Source: Nocardiopsis ganjiahuensis DSM 45031 (GTDB lineage: Bacteria; Actinomycetota; Actinomycetes; Streptosporangiales; Streptosporangiaceae). Taken from it: a DNA stretch of 64,000 nucleotides. Made by a program: the position numbers and the translations under genes. The DNA lies in contig NZ_ANBA01000002.1 in the NCBI RefSeq assembly GCF_000341085.1, forward strand, positions 186,001 through 250,000. Reading direction: 5' to 3'. Below, in pieces: positions 18,570 to 26,612 of the stretch. Numbering within the stretch: the first letter of the stretch is position 1; each line of letters begins with the position of its first letter. A model generated the notes under the pieces. The model was not told the origin of the DNA and did not search any database. It saw only the letters and a list, made by a program, of their open reading frames with translations.

Positions 18570-19145
18570 TCACTCCGCAGGCGTGGGGCCTGTGCGCTGG
18601 TTGGCCCTGAACCGCGCTTTCTTCTGGCGGTTCCCGCACGTGTTCATGTCGCACCATTTGCGGGTCCGGCTTCGGCTGGTGTCGAAGAAGGCGGCTCGGC
18701 AGGTCGGCGACGCGCACAGGGCCAGCTTCCCGTCCCGCTCGCCCGCGATGACGCTGATCGCGTCGGCGGCGATCACGCTGAGGGCGTCTTCCACACGGGA
18801 GGCCGAGCCGAGCTGCCAGTGCCGCCTGCCCTCGGGCGTCAGGACCGCCGCGGCCCGGCCCTGGGCGCTGCGGTCGTTGATGACCTGGACAGCGGTCCCG
18901 GGGAGGGCGTGCTGCGACGCGGCAGCCGTCGCGGCGGCGTGGACGGACTCCCTCAGCTCCCGGGCGAGGTCGAGCTGGGCGGTGGTGCAGGAGTCCACGG
19001 CGAGGCCGCTCACGGCCAGCCAGTCGACGAGTCGGCGCGGCGTGGGGATTCGCTCCACCGCGTCGCCGTGACGCTCCGACAGAGTCGCCGTGAAGCTGGT
19101 CGCCAACACGTTGCCGAGGCGGAAATCAGGGTAGTCGGCGCGCAT
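18570..19145 (-). CDS. CGNR zinc-finger transcriptional regulator (ABATE domain)
   Basis: A 191-residue protein. The N-terminal helical ABATE domain (about 1-140) precedes a C-terminal CGNR zinc finger, LCASPTCRAAFFDTSRSR then KWCDMNTCGNRQKKARFR, with two Cys pairs and the CGNR tetrad. Members are putative stress or ligand-responsive regulators. It is divergent from an epoxide hydrolase, and an inverted repeat sits between them, so it probably controls that gene and itself. A -10-like TAAGGT ends six bases before the ATG, which points to a leaderless transcript. Confidence 0.85.
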   Translation of the reverse strand: MRADYPDFRLGNVLATSFTATLSERHGDAVERIPTPRRLVDWLAVSGLAVDSCTTAQLDLARELRESVHAAATAAASQHALPGTAVQVINDRSAQGRAAAVLTPEGRRHWQLGSASRVEDALSVIAADAISVIAGERDGKLALCASPTCRAAFFDTSRSRTRKWCDMNTCGNRQKKARFRANQRTGPTPAE

Positions 19146-19151
19146 GGAACC

Positions 19152-19157
19152 ACCTTA
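19152..19157 (-). promoter_or_regulatory. Leaderless -10 box of the CGNR regulator
   Basis: On the minus strand TAAGGT lies six bases before the ATG at 19145, the spacing expected when transcription starts at the start codon. No ribosome-binding site is present. Confidence 0.5.
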
Positions 19158-19188
19158 GCTGGTTGCGGTTGGACTCGGCGAGGTGTTA

Positions 19189-19207
19189 GAACCGTCTTAG
19201 ACGGTTC
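19189..19207 (+). promoter_or_regulatory. Inverted repeat operator between the CGNR regulator and epoxide hydrolase genes
   Basis: GAACCGTC-TTA-GACGGTTC is a perfect 8-bp inverted repeat with a 3-base spacer. It overlaps a possible -10 box TAGAAC (19187-19192) that sits 18 bases after TTGCGG (19163-19168), so bound protein would block transcription of the hydrolase gene. The neighbouring CGNR protein is the natural candidate regulator. Confidence 0.6.
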
Positions 19208-19227
19208 CACAATGGCCTGGAGGTCTC

Positions 19228-20409
19228 ATGCACCGTTCACGTAGCGACGTGCGGGCGTTCGAAGCCCGCGCGACCGACGCCGACCTCGACGACCTGCGCG
19301 CTCGGCTGGCCGCGGCGCGACTGCCGGAGGCCGAGACGGTCCGTGGCGCCGCGCCCGGCCCGGGGCGATGGGAACAGGGCGTTCCGCTCGCCGACCTCGC
19401 CGAGGTCGTGGACTACTGGCGCACCGGGTACGACTGGCGGTCGTTCGAAGAGCAACTGAACCGGATCGGCCAGTTCCGCACGACCGTCGACGGTCTGGGA
19501 ATCCACTTCCTGCACCGCCGGTCCGCGCGCGCGGACGCCACGCCGCTGGTCCTGACGCACGGGTGGCCGGGCAGCGTCGCCGAGTTCGTCGATGTGGTGG
19601 ACGAGCTGGCGGATCCGGGGGACGGGGACGCGCCGGCGTTCCACGTCGTGGTCCCGTCGCTGCCGGGCTTCGGGTACAGCGACAAGCCGACCGCCACCGG
19701 GTGGGGAACCGAGAGGATCGCGGCCGCCTGGGTGGAACTGATGGGAAGGCTCGGCTACAGCAGGTTCGCGGCCCACGGCGGCGACTGGGGAGGGAACATC
19801 ACCACGGTCCTCGGCGGCAGGTTCCCGGCGCACGTGCTCGGCATCCACACGACGTTCGCGGAGGCGCCGCCCGGACTGTCGGCGGACGGTCTGACGGAGG
19901 TCGAGCGCGGGTGGGCCGAGGAGACCCGCGATTTCTGGCGCCACCGCGCGGCATACGCAAAACAGCAGGCGGCCCGCCCGCAGACCATCGGCTACTCGCT
20001 CGTCGACTCACCGGTGGGGCTCCTGGCCTGGATCCTCGACAAGTTCGCGGAGTGGAGCGACACCGAGGACAGCCCGTTCGAGAGGATTTCCAGAGACCGC
20101 GTTCTCGACGACGTCACCCTCTACTGGCTGACTCGGACCGGCGCGTCGGCGGCCCGCATCTACTACGAGAGCCACAACTCGCTGGACCCGGGACTGCGGG
20201 TCGACGTCCCGTCGGCGATCACCATGTATCCCCGCGACATCGAGAAGAGCCCGCGCCCCTGGGCACAGGAACGGTACCGGCGGATCGTCCGGTGGAACGC
20301 GCCCGAGACCGGGGGCCACTTCCCGTCGCTGGAGGTCCCCGAGTACTTCGTCAAGGATCTGCGGGAGGGCCTCGCGGCGGTGCTGGCCGCCGACCGAGGC
20401 CCTCTCTGA
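19228..20409 (+). CDS. Epoxide hydrolase (EphN-domain alpha/beta hydrolase)
   Basis: A 393-residue protein with the N-terminal EphN domain (about 1-110) and an alpha/beta-hydrolase core. The oxyanion-hole motif is HGWPGS, the nucleophile Asp lies in GGDWGG (about residue 180) and the catalytic His in GGHFPSLEVPE near the C-terminus. These are typical of microsomal-type epoxide hydrolases that open epoxides to diols, often for detoxification or xenobiotic use. No signal peptide is seen. The ATG at 19228 follows GGAGG. Divergent from the CGNR regulator. Confidence 0.9.
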   Translation: MHRSRSDVRAFEARATDADLDDLRARLAAARLPEAETVRGAAPGPGRWEQGVPLADLAEVVDYWRTGYDWRSFEEQLNRIGQFRTTVDGLGIHFLHRRSARADATPLVLTHGWPGSVAEFVDVVDELADPGDGDAPAFHVVVPSLPGFGYSDKPTATGWGTERIAAAWVELMGRLGYSRFAAHGGDWGGNITTVLGGRFPAHVLGIHTTFAEAPPGLSADGLTEVERGWAEETRDFWRHRAAYAKQQAARPQTIGYSLVDSPVGLLAWILDKFAEWSDTEDSPFERISRDRVLDDVTLYWLTRTGASAARIYYESHNSLDPGLRVDVPSAITMYPRDIEKSPRPWAQERYRRIVRWNAPETGGHFPSLEVPEYFVKDLREGLAAVLAADRGPL

Positions 20410-20457
20410 CACGGAAAACGGGGAGACAGCCGGCGGCCGGTGTGCCAGGTTCTGAGC

Positions 20458-21321
20458 ATGGAGACATCAGACCTCACGCGGGCGAGTGCGGCCGCGGCCT
20501 CGGTAGCGGCCTCGCTCGGCCTGCCGGTCGACGACGCAACCGTTCTCCACGACTCGAACAAGCTGGCGCTGCGGCTGACACCGTGCGACACCTTCGCCCG
20601 GGTCGCCCCTGTGGGACAGGAGGTCGCCCGGTTCGAGGTCGAGCTCGCCCAGCGGCTCACCGGGAACGGAAGCCCGATGTGCCCCTTGGAGCCTCGGGTG
20701 GAGCCGCGTGTGTACACGCGCGACGGCTTCGCGATCACACTGTGGACCTACTACGAGCCGGTGGCGCCCCGCGTCCCACCGGTCGACTACGCCGAGGCGC
20801 TGGAACGGCTGCACGCCGGCATGCGCGAGGCCGGCATGCCGAGCCCCCGGTTCACGGACCGGGTCACGGAGGCGCAGGAGATCGTCGCCGACCCCGACCG
20901 CTCGCCGGACCTCGCCGACGCTGACCGCGCCTTCCTCGGCGGCAGGCTGACCGGCCTGCGGCGAGCGGTCGAGGAGCGCGGCGCCGTGGAGCAGCTGCTC
21001 CACGGCGAGCCGCATCCGGGCAATGTGCTCGCCACGGGGAACGGCCCGTTGTTCATCGACCTCGAGACGTGCTGCCGCGGCCCCGTCGAGTTCGACCTCG
21101 CCCATGTGCCCGAGGCGGTCTGCGGGCACTACCCGGACCTCGACCGAGGGCTGCTGGACGACTGTCGGCAGCTCGTCCTCGCGATGGTCGCCGCGTGGCG
21201 CTGGGACCGCGGCGACGGGTTTCCGAAGGGAAGGCTGTTCGGAGAGGCACTCCTGCGCGCGCTGCGCGACGGCCCTCCCTGGCCGACCCTCGACGTGATG
21301 GGCGAGCGCCTGGACCTGTGA
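20458..21321 (+). CDS. APH-family phosphotransferase (aminoglycoside phosphotransferase-like)
   Basis: A 287-residue kinase-fold protein. The catalytic loop is LLHGEPHPGNVL and the metal-binding motif is FIDLETCCRGPVEFDLAH, with Asp of IDLE in the DFG position. A nucleotide-binding Lys or Arg in the N-lobe is not obvious. Family members phosphorylate antibiotics, homoserine or other small metabolites, and the substrate cannot be told. It lies 48 bases after the epoxide hydrolase on the same strand and may be co-transcribed. The ATG at 20458 was chosen over a GTG at 20440 because family proteins start near this point. Confidence 0.8.
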   Translation: METSDLTRASAAAASVAASLGLPVDDATVLHDSNKLALRLTPCDTFARVAPVGQEVARFEVELAQRLTGNGSPMCPLEPRVEPRVYTRDGFAITLWTYYEPVAPRVPPVDYAEALERLHAGMREAGMPSPRFTDRVTEAQEIVADPDRSPDLADADRAFLGGRLTGLRRAVEERGAVEQLLHGEPHPGNVLATGNGPLFIDLETCCRGPVEFDLAHVPEAVCGHYPDLDRGLLDDCRQLVLAMVAAWRWDRGDGFPKGRLFGEALLRALRDGPPWPTLDVMGERLDL

Positions 21322-21398
21322 GACCGGGTTCTGCCCGACTCGGCCGGGCCACACGCCGCCCCCGAGGACTCGAAACGAGATCCCACCCGGCTTCGGCT

Positions 21399-21674
21399 TC
21401 AGGGCTCCTCACCGAGCGGAATGGTGACGCAGCCGGTCCCTCCCAGGTCCAGCACCACCCCGTGCGGGGTACGGACCAGGCGGAGCACCAGCACCGCGCA
21501 TCCCGGACAGCGGGCGACCAGCCCGGGTCCGTCCGCGTACACCAGCAGCTGAGCGCACACCCCCTCGTCCCCGCAGACCGAGCAGAGCCGCGCGGCCGCG
21601 GTCAGGTCCACGCTGAACACCTCCGAGAGCGGCCCGGCGAGCACGTTCCCGTCCAGACGGGTCGGTCGGGTCAT
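21399..21674 (-). CDS. Zinc-ribbon protein of the DUF6510 type
   Basis: A 91-residue protein with two CxxC pairs (CSVCGDEGVC and CPGC) that should bind one zinc. It resembles the small proteins that accompany molybdopterin oxidoreductase/flavin reductase operons in actinomycetes; the DUF number is from memory. Its ATG overlaps the stop of the reductase gene (ATGA), so it is the coupled third gene of that operon. It could be a chaperone or electron-transfer accessory; no function is established. Confidence 0.75.
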   Translation of the reverse strand: MTRPTRLDGNVLAGPLSEVFSVDLTAAARLCSVCGDEGVCAQLLVYADGPGLVARCPGCAVLVLRLVRTPHGVVLDLGGTGCVTIPLGEEP

Positions 21675-22396
21675 CGTCCGCCTCCACTCCCGTAGCGTTC
21701 GGTGCGAATCCGGCGCGGGTCGTGCCCCAGGGCGATGAGCCCGTCCGCGACGGTCTCCACGAACCCCGTGGGCCCGCACACGTAGCACAGGGGCGTGAAC
21801 TCGGCCGGGAAGCCGTGGGTGTTCAGGTCCGCCACGCTCAACCGTTTCGCGCCGCGCACCGAACCCGGCGGGGCGCTGCGGGTGTAGGCGAGGAAGACGT
21901 CCACGCCCGGGTCCGATGCCGCCCCGAGGTCCCCGGCGTAGTAGCGGTCGTCCGGCGATCTGAGCGAGTACAGGATCCGGAACAGGGCCCGGCCCCCGGT
22001 GCGGCGGCGCTCGCGGACCATCGACGCGAGCGGTACGACACCGGAGCCGCCGCCGACGAGAACGACCGGATCGGGGTCGGCCGTCCGCCAGACGAACCAC
22101 CCGCCCAGGGGGCCGCGCACCCGCACCCGGTCCCCGGGGCGGAACTCCTGGACCAGGTACGGGGAGACCTCCCCGCCGGGTGCCAGCTGGACGGTGAGTT
22201 CCAGCCGGTCCGGTCCGGAGGCGGAGGCGATGGAGTAGGAGCGCTCGGCGGTGTACCCGTCCTCCGCCCTGAGCTGTACGTCCACGTGCTGTCCGGGCCG
22301 GTGCCCGGCCCAACCCGGGACCGAGAGGACCAGGGTGCGGGCGGTCGGGGTCTCCCACCGGTCGGCCTCCAGGGTGGCCGTGGTCCAGGAGGGCAT
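21671..22396 (-). CDS. Ferredoxin/flavodoxin-NADP reductase-type flavoprotein
   Basis: A 241-residue oxidoreductase of the FNR superfamily. The FAD-binding motif is RSYSIASAS (RxYS), the barrel segment GGEVSPYLVQEFRPGDRVRVRGPLGGW follows, then the NAD(P)-binding GGGSGVVPLASM and the C-terminal CGPTGFVETV. It probably supplies electrons to, or takes them from, the molybdopterin enzyme encoded just upstream, 3 bases away. No iron-sulfur or haem domain is attached. Confidence 0.88.
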   Translation of the reverse strand: MPSWTTATLEADRWETPTARTLVLSVPGWAGHRPGQHVDVQLRAEDGYTAERSYSIASASGPDRLELTVQLAPGGEVSPYLVQEFRPGDRVRVRGPLGGWFVWRTADPDPVVLVGGGSGVVPLASMVRERRRTGGRALFRILYSLRSPDDRYYAGDLGAASDPGVDVFLAYTRSAPPGSVRGAKRLSVADLNTHGFPAEFTPLCYVCGPTGFVETVADGLIALGHDPRRIRTERYGSGGGR

Positions 22397-22399
22397 CGG

Positions 22400-22999
22400 T
22401 CAGTCCCCCCGGTAGCGCTGTTCACGCCAGGGGTCGCCGTAGTCGTGGTAACCGGCCTGTTCCCAGAACCCGGGTTCGTCCCCGGGGGTCAGGGTCAGGC
22501 CCTTCACCCACTTGGCGGACTTCCAGAAGTACAGGTGCGGGACGAGCAGGCGGGCCGGCCCGCCGTGCTCGGCGGCCAGGGGCTCGCCGTCGAAGGTGTG
22601 GACGATCCACGCCTGCCCGTCGGTGAGGTCCTCCAGCGGCAGGTTCGTGGTGTAACCACCGTAGGAGTGGGCCACCGCGTAGTCGGCGGTGCTCTCCACG
22701 TCGGCCAGCAACGTGTCCACGGAGACGCCGACCCAGTCGGTGTCCAGTTTGGACCAGCGGGTGACGCAGTGGATGTCCACGTGCGGCCGTTCCTGAGCCA
22801 GTCCGAGGAACTCGTCCCAGGTCCAGCTGTGGGCGGTCCCGGTCTCGGTGGTGACGGTGAAGGCCCAGTCGTCGGTGTCGACCCGCGGTGTGGGGCCCAC
22901 GCTCAGCACCGGGAAGTCGTGGGCCTCGTACTGCCCCGGCGGGATGCGGGCCGGGTCGCCGCCGCGCCGCCCGTGGAAGCCTCTGGTGATGAGATTCAT
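22400..22999 (-). CDS. Sulfite-oxidase-like molybdopterin-dependent oxidoreductase
   Basis: A 199-residue protein made of the molybdopterin-binding core only. The Mo-ligand Cys is Cys78 in DIHCVTRWSKLD. The motifs YGGYTTNLPLEDL and GGPARLLVPHLYFWKSAKWVKGL are typical of the YedY/sulfite oxidase family. There is no signal peptide, so it is predicted to be cytoplasmic, unlike MsrP/YedY. It probably transfers oxygen to or from a sulfoxide or similar substrate with the flavoprotein as partner. The start ATG lies just downstream of GAGGACAGGC, and a 12-bp hairpin precedes that site. Confidence 0.88.
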   Translation of the reverse strand: MNLITRGFHGRRGGDPARIPPGQYEAHDFPVLSVGPTPRVDTDDWAFTVTTETGTAHSWTWDEFLGLAQERPHVDIHCVTRWSKLDTDWVGVSVDTLLADVESTADYAVAHSYGGYTTNLPLEDLTDGQAWIVHTFDGEPLAAEHGGPARLLVPHLYFWKSAKWVKGLTLTPGDEPGFWEQAGYHDYGDPWREQRYRGD

Positions 23000-23012
23000 G
23001 CCTGTCCTCGGT

Positions 23013-23044
23013 CGGGTAGGTGCCGGTGACCAGGCACCTACCCG
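23013..23044 (-). promoter_or_regulatory. 12-bp perfect hairpin/inverted repeat before the molybdopterin enzyme gene
   Basis: CGGGTAGGTGCC (23013-23024) and GGCACCTACCCG (23033-23044) flank an 8-base loop. It ends 13 bases before the ATG and three bases before the ribosome-binding site. It could be an RNA stem affecting translation or a DNA operator. It does not resemble the known moco riboswitch by eye. Confidence 0.5.
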
Positions 23045-23184
23045 GAGACCCGGGCGGCTAGGGGAAGGAACGGGCAAGGAAAGGCCAACCCGTCCCATGT
23101 ACGGAACCGGGGATTCCAGTGCTGGTGCCCCGGTTCCGCAAGGTTCGGGGAAAGCCGGCTTCTGTGGTGGGCGCTACGGCCGGA

Positions 23185-24414
23185 TCAGGCGAGCGGGTCG
23201 GACTCGGGGACGGTGTCCCTCGCGGGCGGCCGGGTCATGGTGAACATGACCAGCAGACCCAGGGTGGAGCTGCCGAACAGCAGCAGTCCCATCGGGATCG
23301 CCGTGGTCTCGTCCAGGCCGACCAGGGGCGCGACCGCGGCGCCGATGATCATCGGAAGGGCGCCGAGGAGGGAGCTGGCGCTTCCGGCCCGGTTCTCCTG
23401 GCCTTCCATGGCCAGGGCGAAGGAGCCGGTGAGGACCATGCCCATGCAGGTCATGTAGACGAAGATCGGCACGACCAGGAGCACCAGCGGGCCCTGGAGG
23501 AACGCCGTGGTGAGGACGACCGCGGTGGCGGCCACCGCCACCGCCACGGCGAGACCGAGGAGGGCGCGCTCGCCGAACCGTTCGCTGAGGCGGCCGACGG
23601 CGGCGCTGCCCATGATGATGGCGATGCCGTTGACGCCGAAGAGGAAGCCGAACACCTGCGGGGACACCCCGTACAGGTCCTGGTAGACGAACGGCGTCCC
23701 GGCGACGTAGGCGAAGCTACCGCCGTGCAGCAGGCCGACGATGAGGGTGTAGCCGAGGTAGCGGCGGTCGCTCAGCAGGACGCCCATGGTGCGCAGGCTG
23801 CCGCCGAAGGTGCCGGGGATGCGCCGCTCCGCAGGGAGGGTCTCGGGCAGTCGGAGAGCCACGACCAGGGCGATCACGGCGCCGAGCAGCCCGAGGGTCC
23901 AGAAGATGCTGCGCCAGGTCGCGGAGGGCAGCAGGAGGACTCCGCCGCCGACCACCGGGGCGACCATGGGCGCGACCGCGACCACCACCATGATCAGGGC
24001 GAAGAAGCGGGTGAGCGCGGAGCCGTCGAAGACGTCGCGCACCACCGCGCGGGAGAGCACCACGCCGGCGCTGGCGGTGAAGCCCTGGAGGAAGCGCCCC
24101 AGTACCAGGACGGCGGTGTTCGGAGCGAGGGCGCACAGGGCCGAGGCGAGGACGAACAGGGCGATGCAGACCAGGAGCGGGCCCCGCCTGCCCTGGGAGT
24201 CGCTGATCGGGCCGATCACCACCTGGCCGACCGCGAGGCCGACCAAACAGCTGGTGAGGCTCAGCTGCACCTGGGAGGCGTTGGCCCCGAGGTCGGCGGA
24301 GATCTCCGGGAAGGCCGGGAGGTACATGTCGATGTTGAGCGGGCCCAACACCGTCAGCATGGCGAGGAGGAGGGCCAGACCCAGGCGTGCACGGCCGGTG
24401 GGGTTGTGGAGCAT
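23185..24414 (-). CDS. Bcr/CflA-family drug-resistance MFS transporter
   Basis: A 409-residue major facilitator with 12 predicted membrane spans. The first span contains NIDMYLPAFPEISADL, the hallmark of Bcr/CflA drug:H+ antiporters. The loop 2-3 signature GPISDSQGRRGPLL and the span-5 motif APMVAPVVGG are also present. It probably exports a drug or metabolite. The ATG at 24414 and typical family length fit. It lies about 100 bases downstream of pta on the same strand; no adjacent regulator suggests its inducer. Confidence 0.9.
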   Translation of the reverse strand: MLHNPTGRARLGLALLLAMLTVLGPLNIDMYLPAFPEISADLGANASQVQLSLTSCLVGLAVGQVVIGPISDSQGRRGPLLVCIALFVLASALCALAPNTAVLVLGRFLQGFTASAGVVLSRAVVRDVFDGSALTRFFALIMVVVAVAPMVAPVVGGGVLLLPSATWRSIFWTLGLLGAVIALVVALRLPETLPAERRIPGTFGGSLRTMGVLLSDRRYLGYTLIVGLLHGGSFAYVAGTPFVYQDLYGVSPQVFGFLFGVNGIAIIMGSAAVGRLSERFGERALLGLAVAVAVAATAVVLTTAFLQGPLVLLVVPIFVYMTCMGMVLTGSFALAMEGQENRAGSASSLLGALPMIIGAAVAPLVGLDETTAIPMGLLLFGSSTLGLLVMFTMTRPPARDTVPESDPLA

Positions 24415-24515
24415 CGGGTCTCTCTGTGGCGCGGGGTGGCGGGGTGGAGCCCACCCACGTTACCCAGCGCCGTCCTCCCGGTTCCCTGTCCAGTCGCCAA
24501 TCTGACTGTGATGTG

Positions 24516-26564
24516 TCAGGTGTCGCGCTCGTCCTTCCGGGCCTGGACGGCGGTGATGGCGACGGTGTTGACGATGTCGCGCACGGTCGCCCCGCGGGAG
24601 AGGTCGTTGACGGGTTTGCGCAGGCCCTGGAGGACCGGCCCGATCGCGACCGCGCCGGCGCTGCGCTGCACGCCCTTGTAGAGGGTGTTGCCGGTGTTGA
24701 GGTCGGGGACGACGAAAACGGTGGCGCGTCCGGCGACGGTGCTGTCGGGGAGCTTGGTGTGCGCCACCCCGGGGTCGATGGCGGCGTCGTACTGGATGGG
24801 CCCCTCCAGCTCCAGGTCGGGGCGGGCCTGCCGGACCTGGTCGGTGGCGGCGCGGACCTTGTCGACGTCCGCGCCGGTCCCGGAGGCCCCGGTGGAGTAG
24901 GAGAGCATCGCCACCCGGGGCTGGACGCCGAAGCGGGCGGCGGTGTCGGCGGAGCTCGCGGCGATCTCGGCGAGCTGCTCGGCGGAGGGGTCGGGCACCA
25001 CAGCGCAGTCGCCGTAGACCAGGACCCGGTCGGCCAGGCACATGAAGAACACGCTGGAGACCAGGCCCGAGCGCAGGATCTCGAAGGAGGGGCGGACGGT
25101 CTGGGCGGTGGTGTGCACGGCCCCGGAGACCATGCCGTCCGCGAGCCCGCAGTGCACCATGAGCGTGCCGAAGTAGGAGACCTCGCGGACGGTGTCGCGG
25201 GCCAGGTCGACGGTGACGCCCTTGTGCGCGCGCAGGGAGGCGTACTCCTCGGCGAAGCGGTCGCGCAGTTCGGAGCTGTCCGGATCGATCACGTCGACGG
25301 CTCCCAGGTCGAGCCCGAGGTCGTCGGCCCGGGCCCTGACCTCGCGCGGTGAGCCGAGGAGGGTGAGGTCGACGACGTCGCGGCGCAGCAGGAGGTCGGC
25401 GGCTCTCAGGACCCGCTCCTCGGTGCCCTCGGCCAGCACGACCCGCCTGCGGTCGGCGCGGGCCCGGTCCAGGAGCGTGTACTCGAACATGAGCGGGGTG
25501 ACGGCGCCGGTGCGCGTCACCCGGAGGCGGTTGAGCAGTTCGGGACCGTCGACGGCGGTGCCGAAGGTGGCCAGGGCGGACTCGATCTTCTTGTCCGAGA
25601 GCGGGGCCAGACCGCCCCGGACGGGGGCCAGGCGGGTGGCGGCGGTGTAGGTGTCGAGCGGGGTGGTCAGGACCGGCAGGCGTACGTCCATGCCGGTGAG
25701 CAGGCGCCAGACCGGCTCGGGCATCTCGGTGTCGCCGGTGAGCACGACCCCGGCCAGGGACGGGAAGTCGGGTGAGGTGTGCGCGGCGAGCAGGGCGGGC
25801 AGCAGCGATCCGGCCCGGTCCGCGGTGAGCAGGACCAGGCGGTCGGCGGTCATCCGGTCCAGGAGGGCGGGCAGCGACATCGACGCGATGTCGACCCCGG
25901 AGGTCTCCCGGGCCAGGCGTTCGGCGTCGCCGAACAGCAGACGGGCGTCGCAGGCCCGTTGGAGGTCGCGGACGGTGGGCGAGCTCAGGCCGGGGACGTC
26001 GGGCAGGACGTAGGCGATGCCCTCCAGGCGTTCGCGCAGCCCGCTCGTCCCGTCGGGGTGGACCCGGTCGACGACGGTGGCCAGGCGGGTGGCGTGCTCG
26101 CGGGCGAGTTCGGCGTGGACCACGGCGATCTCGCTGCGGACCCCGGCCGTGCCCCGGTCCGCTCCGGAGACCACGAGCAGGACCGGGGTGCCGAGGTTGG
26201 CGGCGACGCGGGCGTTGAAGGCGAACTCGGTGGCGGTCACCGCGTCGGTGTAGTCGGTGCCCACCACGACCACGGCGCTGTGGCGGGCGCTCAGGGCCCC
26301 GTAGGCGGCGACGATCTCCGACATCGCCTCCTCGGGGTCGGTGTGCACCCGCTGGTAGGTGACCCCCACGCAGTCCTCGTAGGGGTCGCCCAGCCCGAAC
26401 CGGCGGCGCAGCGTCTCCAGCAGGGGGTCGCGCCCCTGTTCGGCGACGATGGGCCGGAACACCCCGATCGAGTCGACCGTCCCGGCCAGGAGCTCGGTCA
26501 TCCCGAGCGCGATCGTCCTCTTGTCGCTCTCCGCGTCACTCGACGCGACGTAGACCCCTGTCAC
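24516..26564 (-). CDS. pta: Phosphate acetyltransferase (long, N-terminal P-loop and DRTGG domains)
   Basis: A 682-residue enzyme that interconverts acetyl-CoA and acetyl phosphate. The N-terminal AAA_26-like domain (about 1-200) precedes a DRTGG domain (about 210-330), which are regulatory in enterobacterial Pta. The catalytic PTA domain occupies about 360-680, with RRVVLAEGTEERVLRAADLLL, VHCGLADGMVSGAVHTTAQT, RVAMLSYSTGASG and VFVVPDLNTGN. The GTG start at 26562-26564 gives MTGVYVASSD, a normal beginning. Acetate kinase, its usual partner, is not adjacent. Confidence 0.95.
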   Translation of the reverse strand: MTGVYVASSDAESDKRTIALGMTELLAGTVDSIGVFRPIVAEQGRDPLLETLRRRFGLGDPYEDCVGVTYQRVHTDPEEAMSEIVAAYGALSARHSAVVVVGTDYTDAVTATEFAFNARVAANLGTPVLLVVSGADRGTAGVRSEIAVVHAELAREHATRLATVVDRVHPDGTSGLRERLEGIAYVLPDVPGLSSPTVRDLQRACDARLLFGDAERLARETSGVDIASMSLPALLDRMTADRLVLLTADRAGSLLPALLAAHTSPDFPSLAGVVLTGDTEMPEPVWRLLTGMDVRLPVLTTPLDTYTAATRLAPVRGGLAPLSDKKIESALATFGTAVDGPELLNRLRVTRTGAVTPLMFEYTLLDRARADRRRVVLAEGTEERVLRAADLLLRRDVVDLTLLGSPREVRARADDLGLDLGAVDVIDPDSSELRDRFAEEYASLRAHKGVTVDLARDTVREVSYFGTLMVHCGLADGMVSGAVHTTAQTVRPSFEILRSGLVSSVFFMCLADRVLVYGDCAVVPDPSAEQLAEIAASSADTAARFGVQPRVAMLSYSTGASGTGADVDKVRAATDQVRQARPDLELEGPIQYDAAIDPGVAHTKLPDSTVAGRATVFVVPDLNTGNTLYKGVQRSAGAVAIGPVLQGLRKPVNDLSRGATVRDIVNTVAITAVQARKDERDT

Positions 26565-26612
26565 TGTTGACCCCAGTTCCCCGGGCCGGCCCGGATCGTC
26601 AGAGCACCGCCG

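Noticed and set aside
20458..21321. Aminoglycoside resistance gene
   Set aside because: Only the generic APH-fold motifs are present. Most such actinomycete proteins are not resistance enzymes, so a general name is used.
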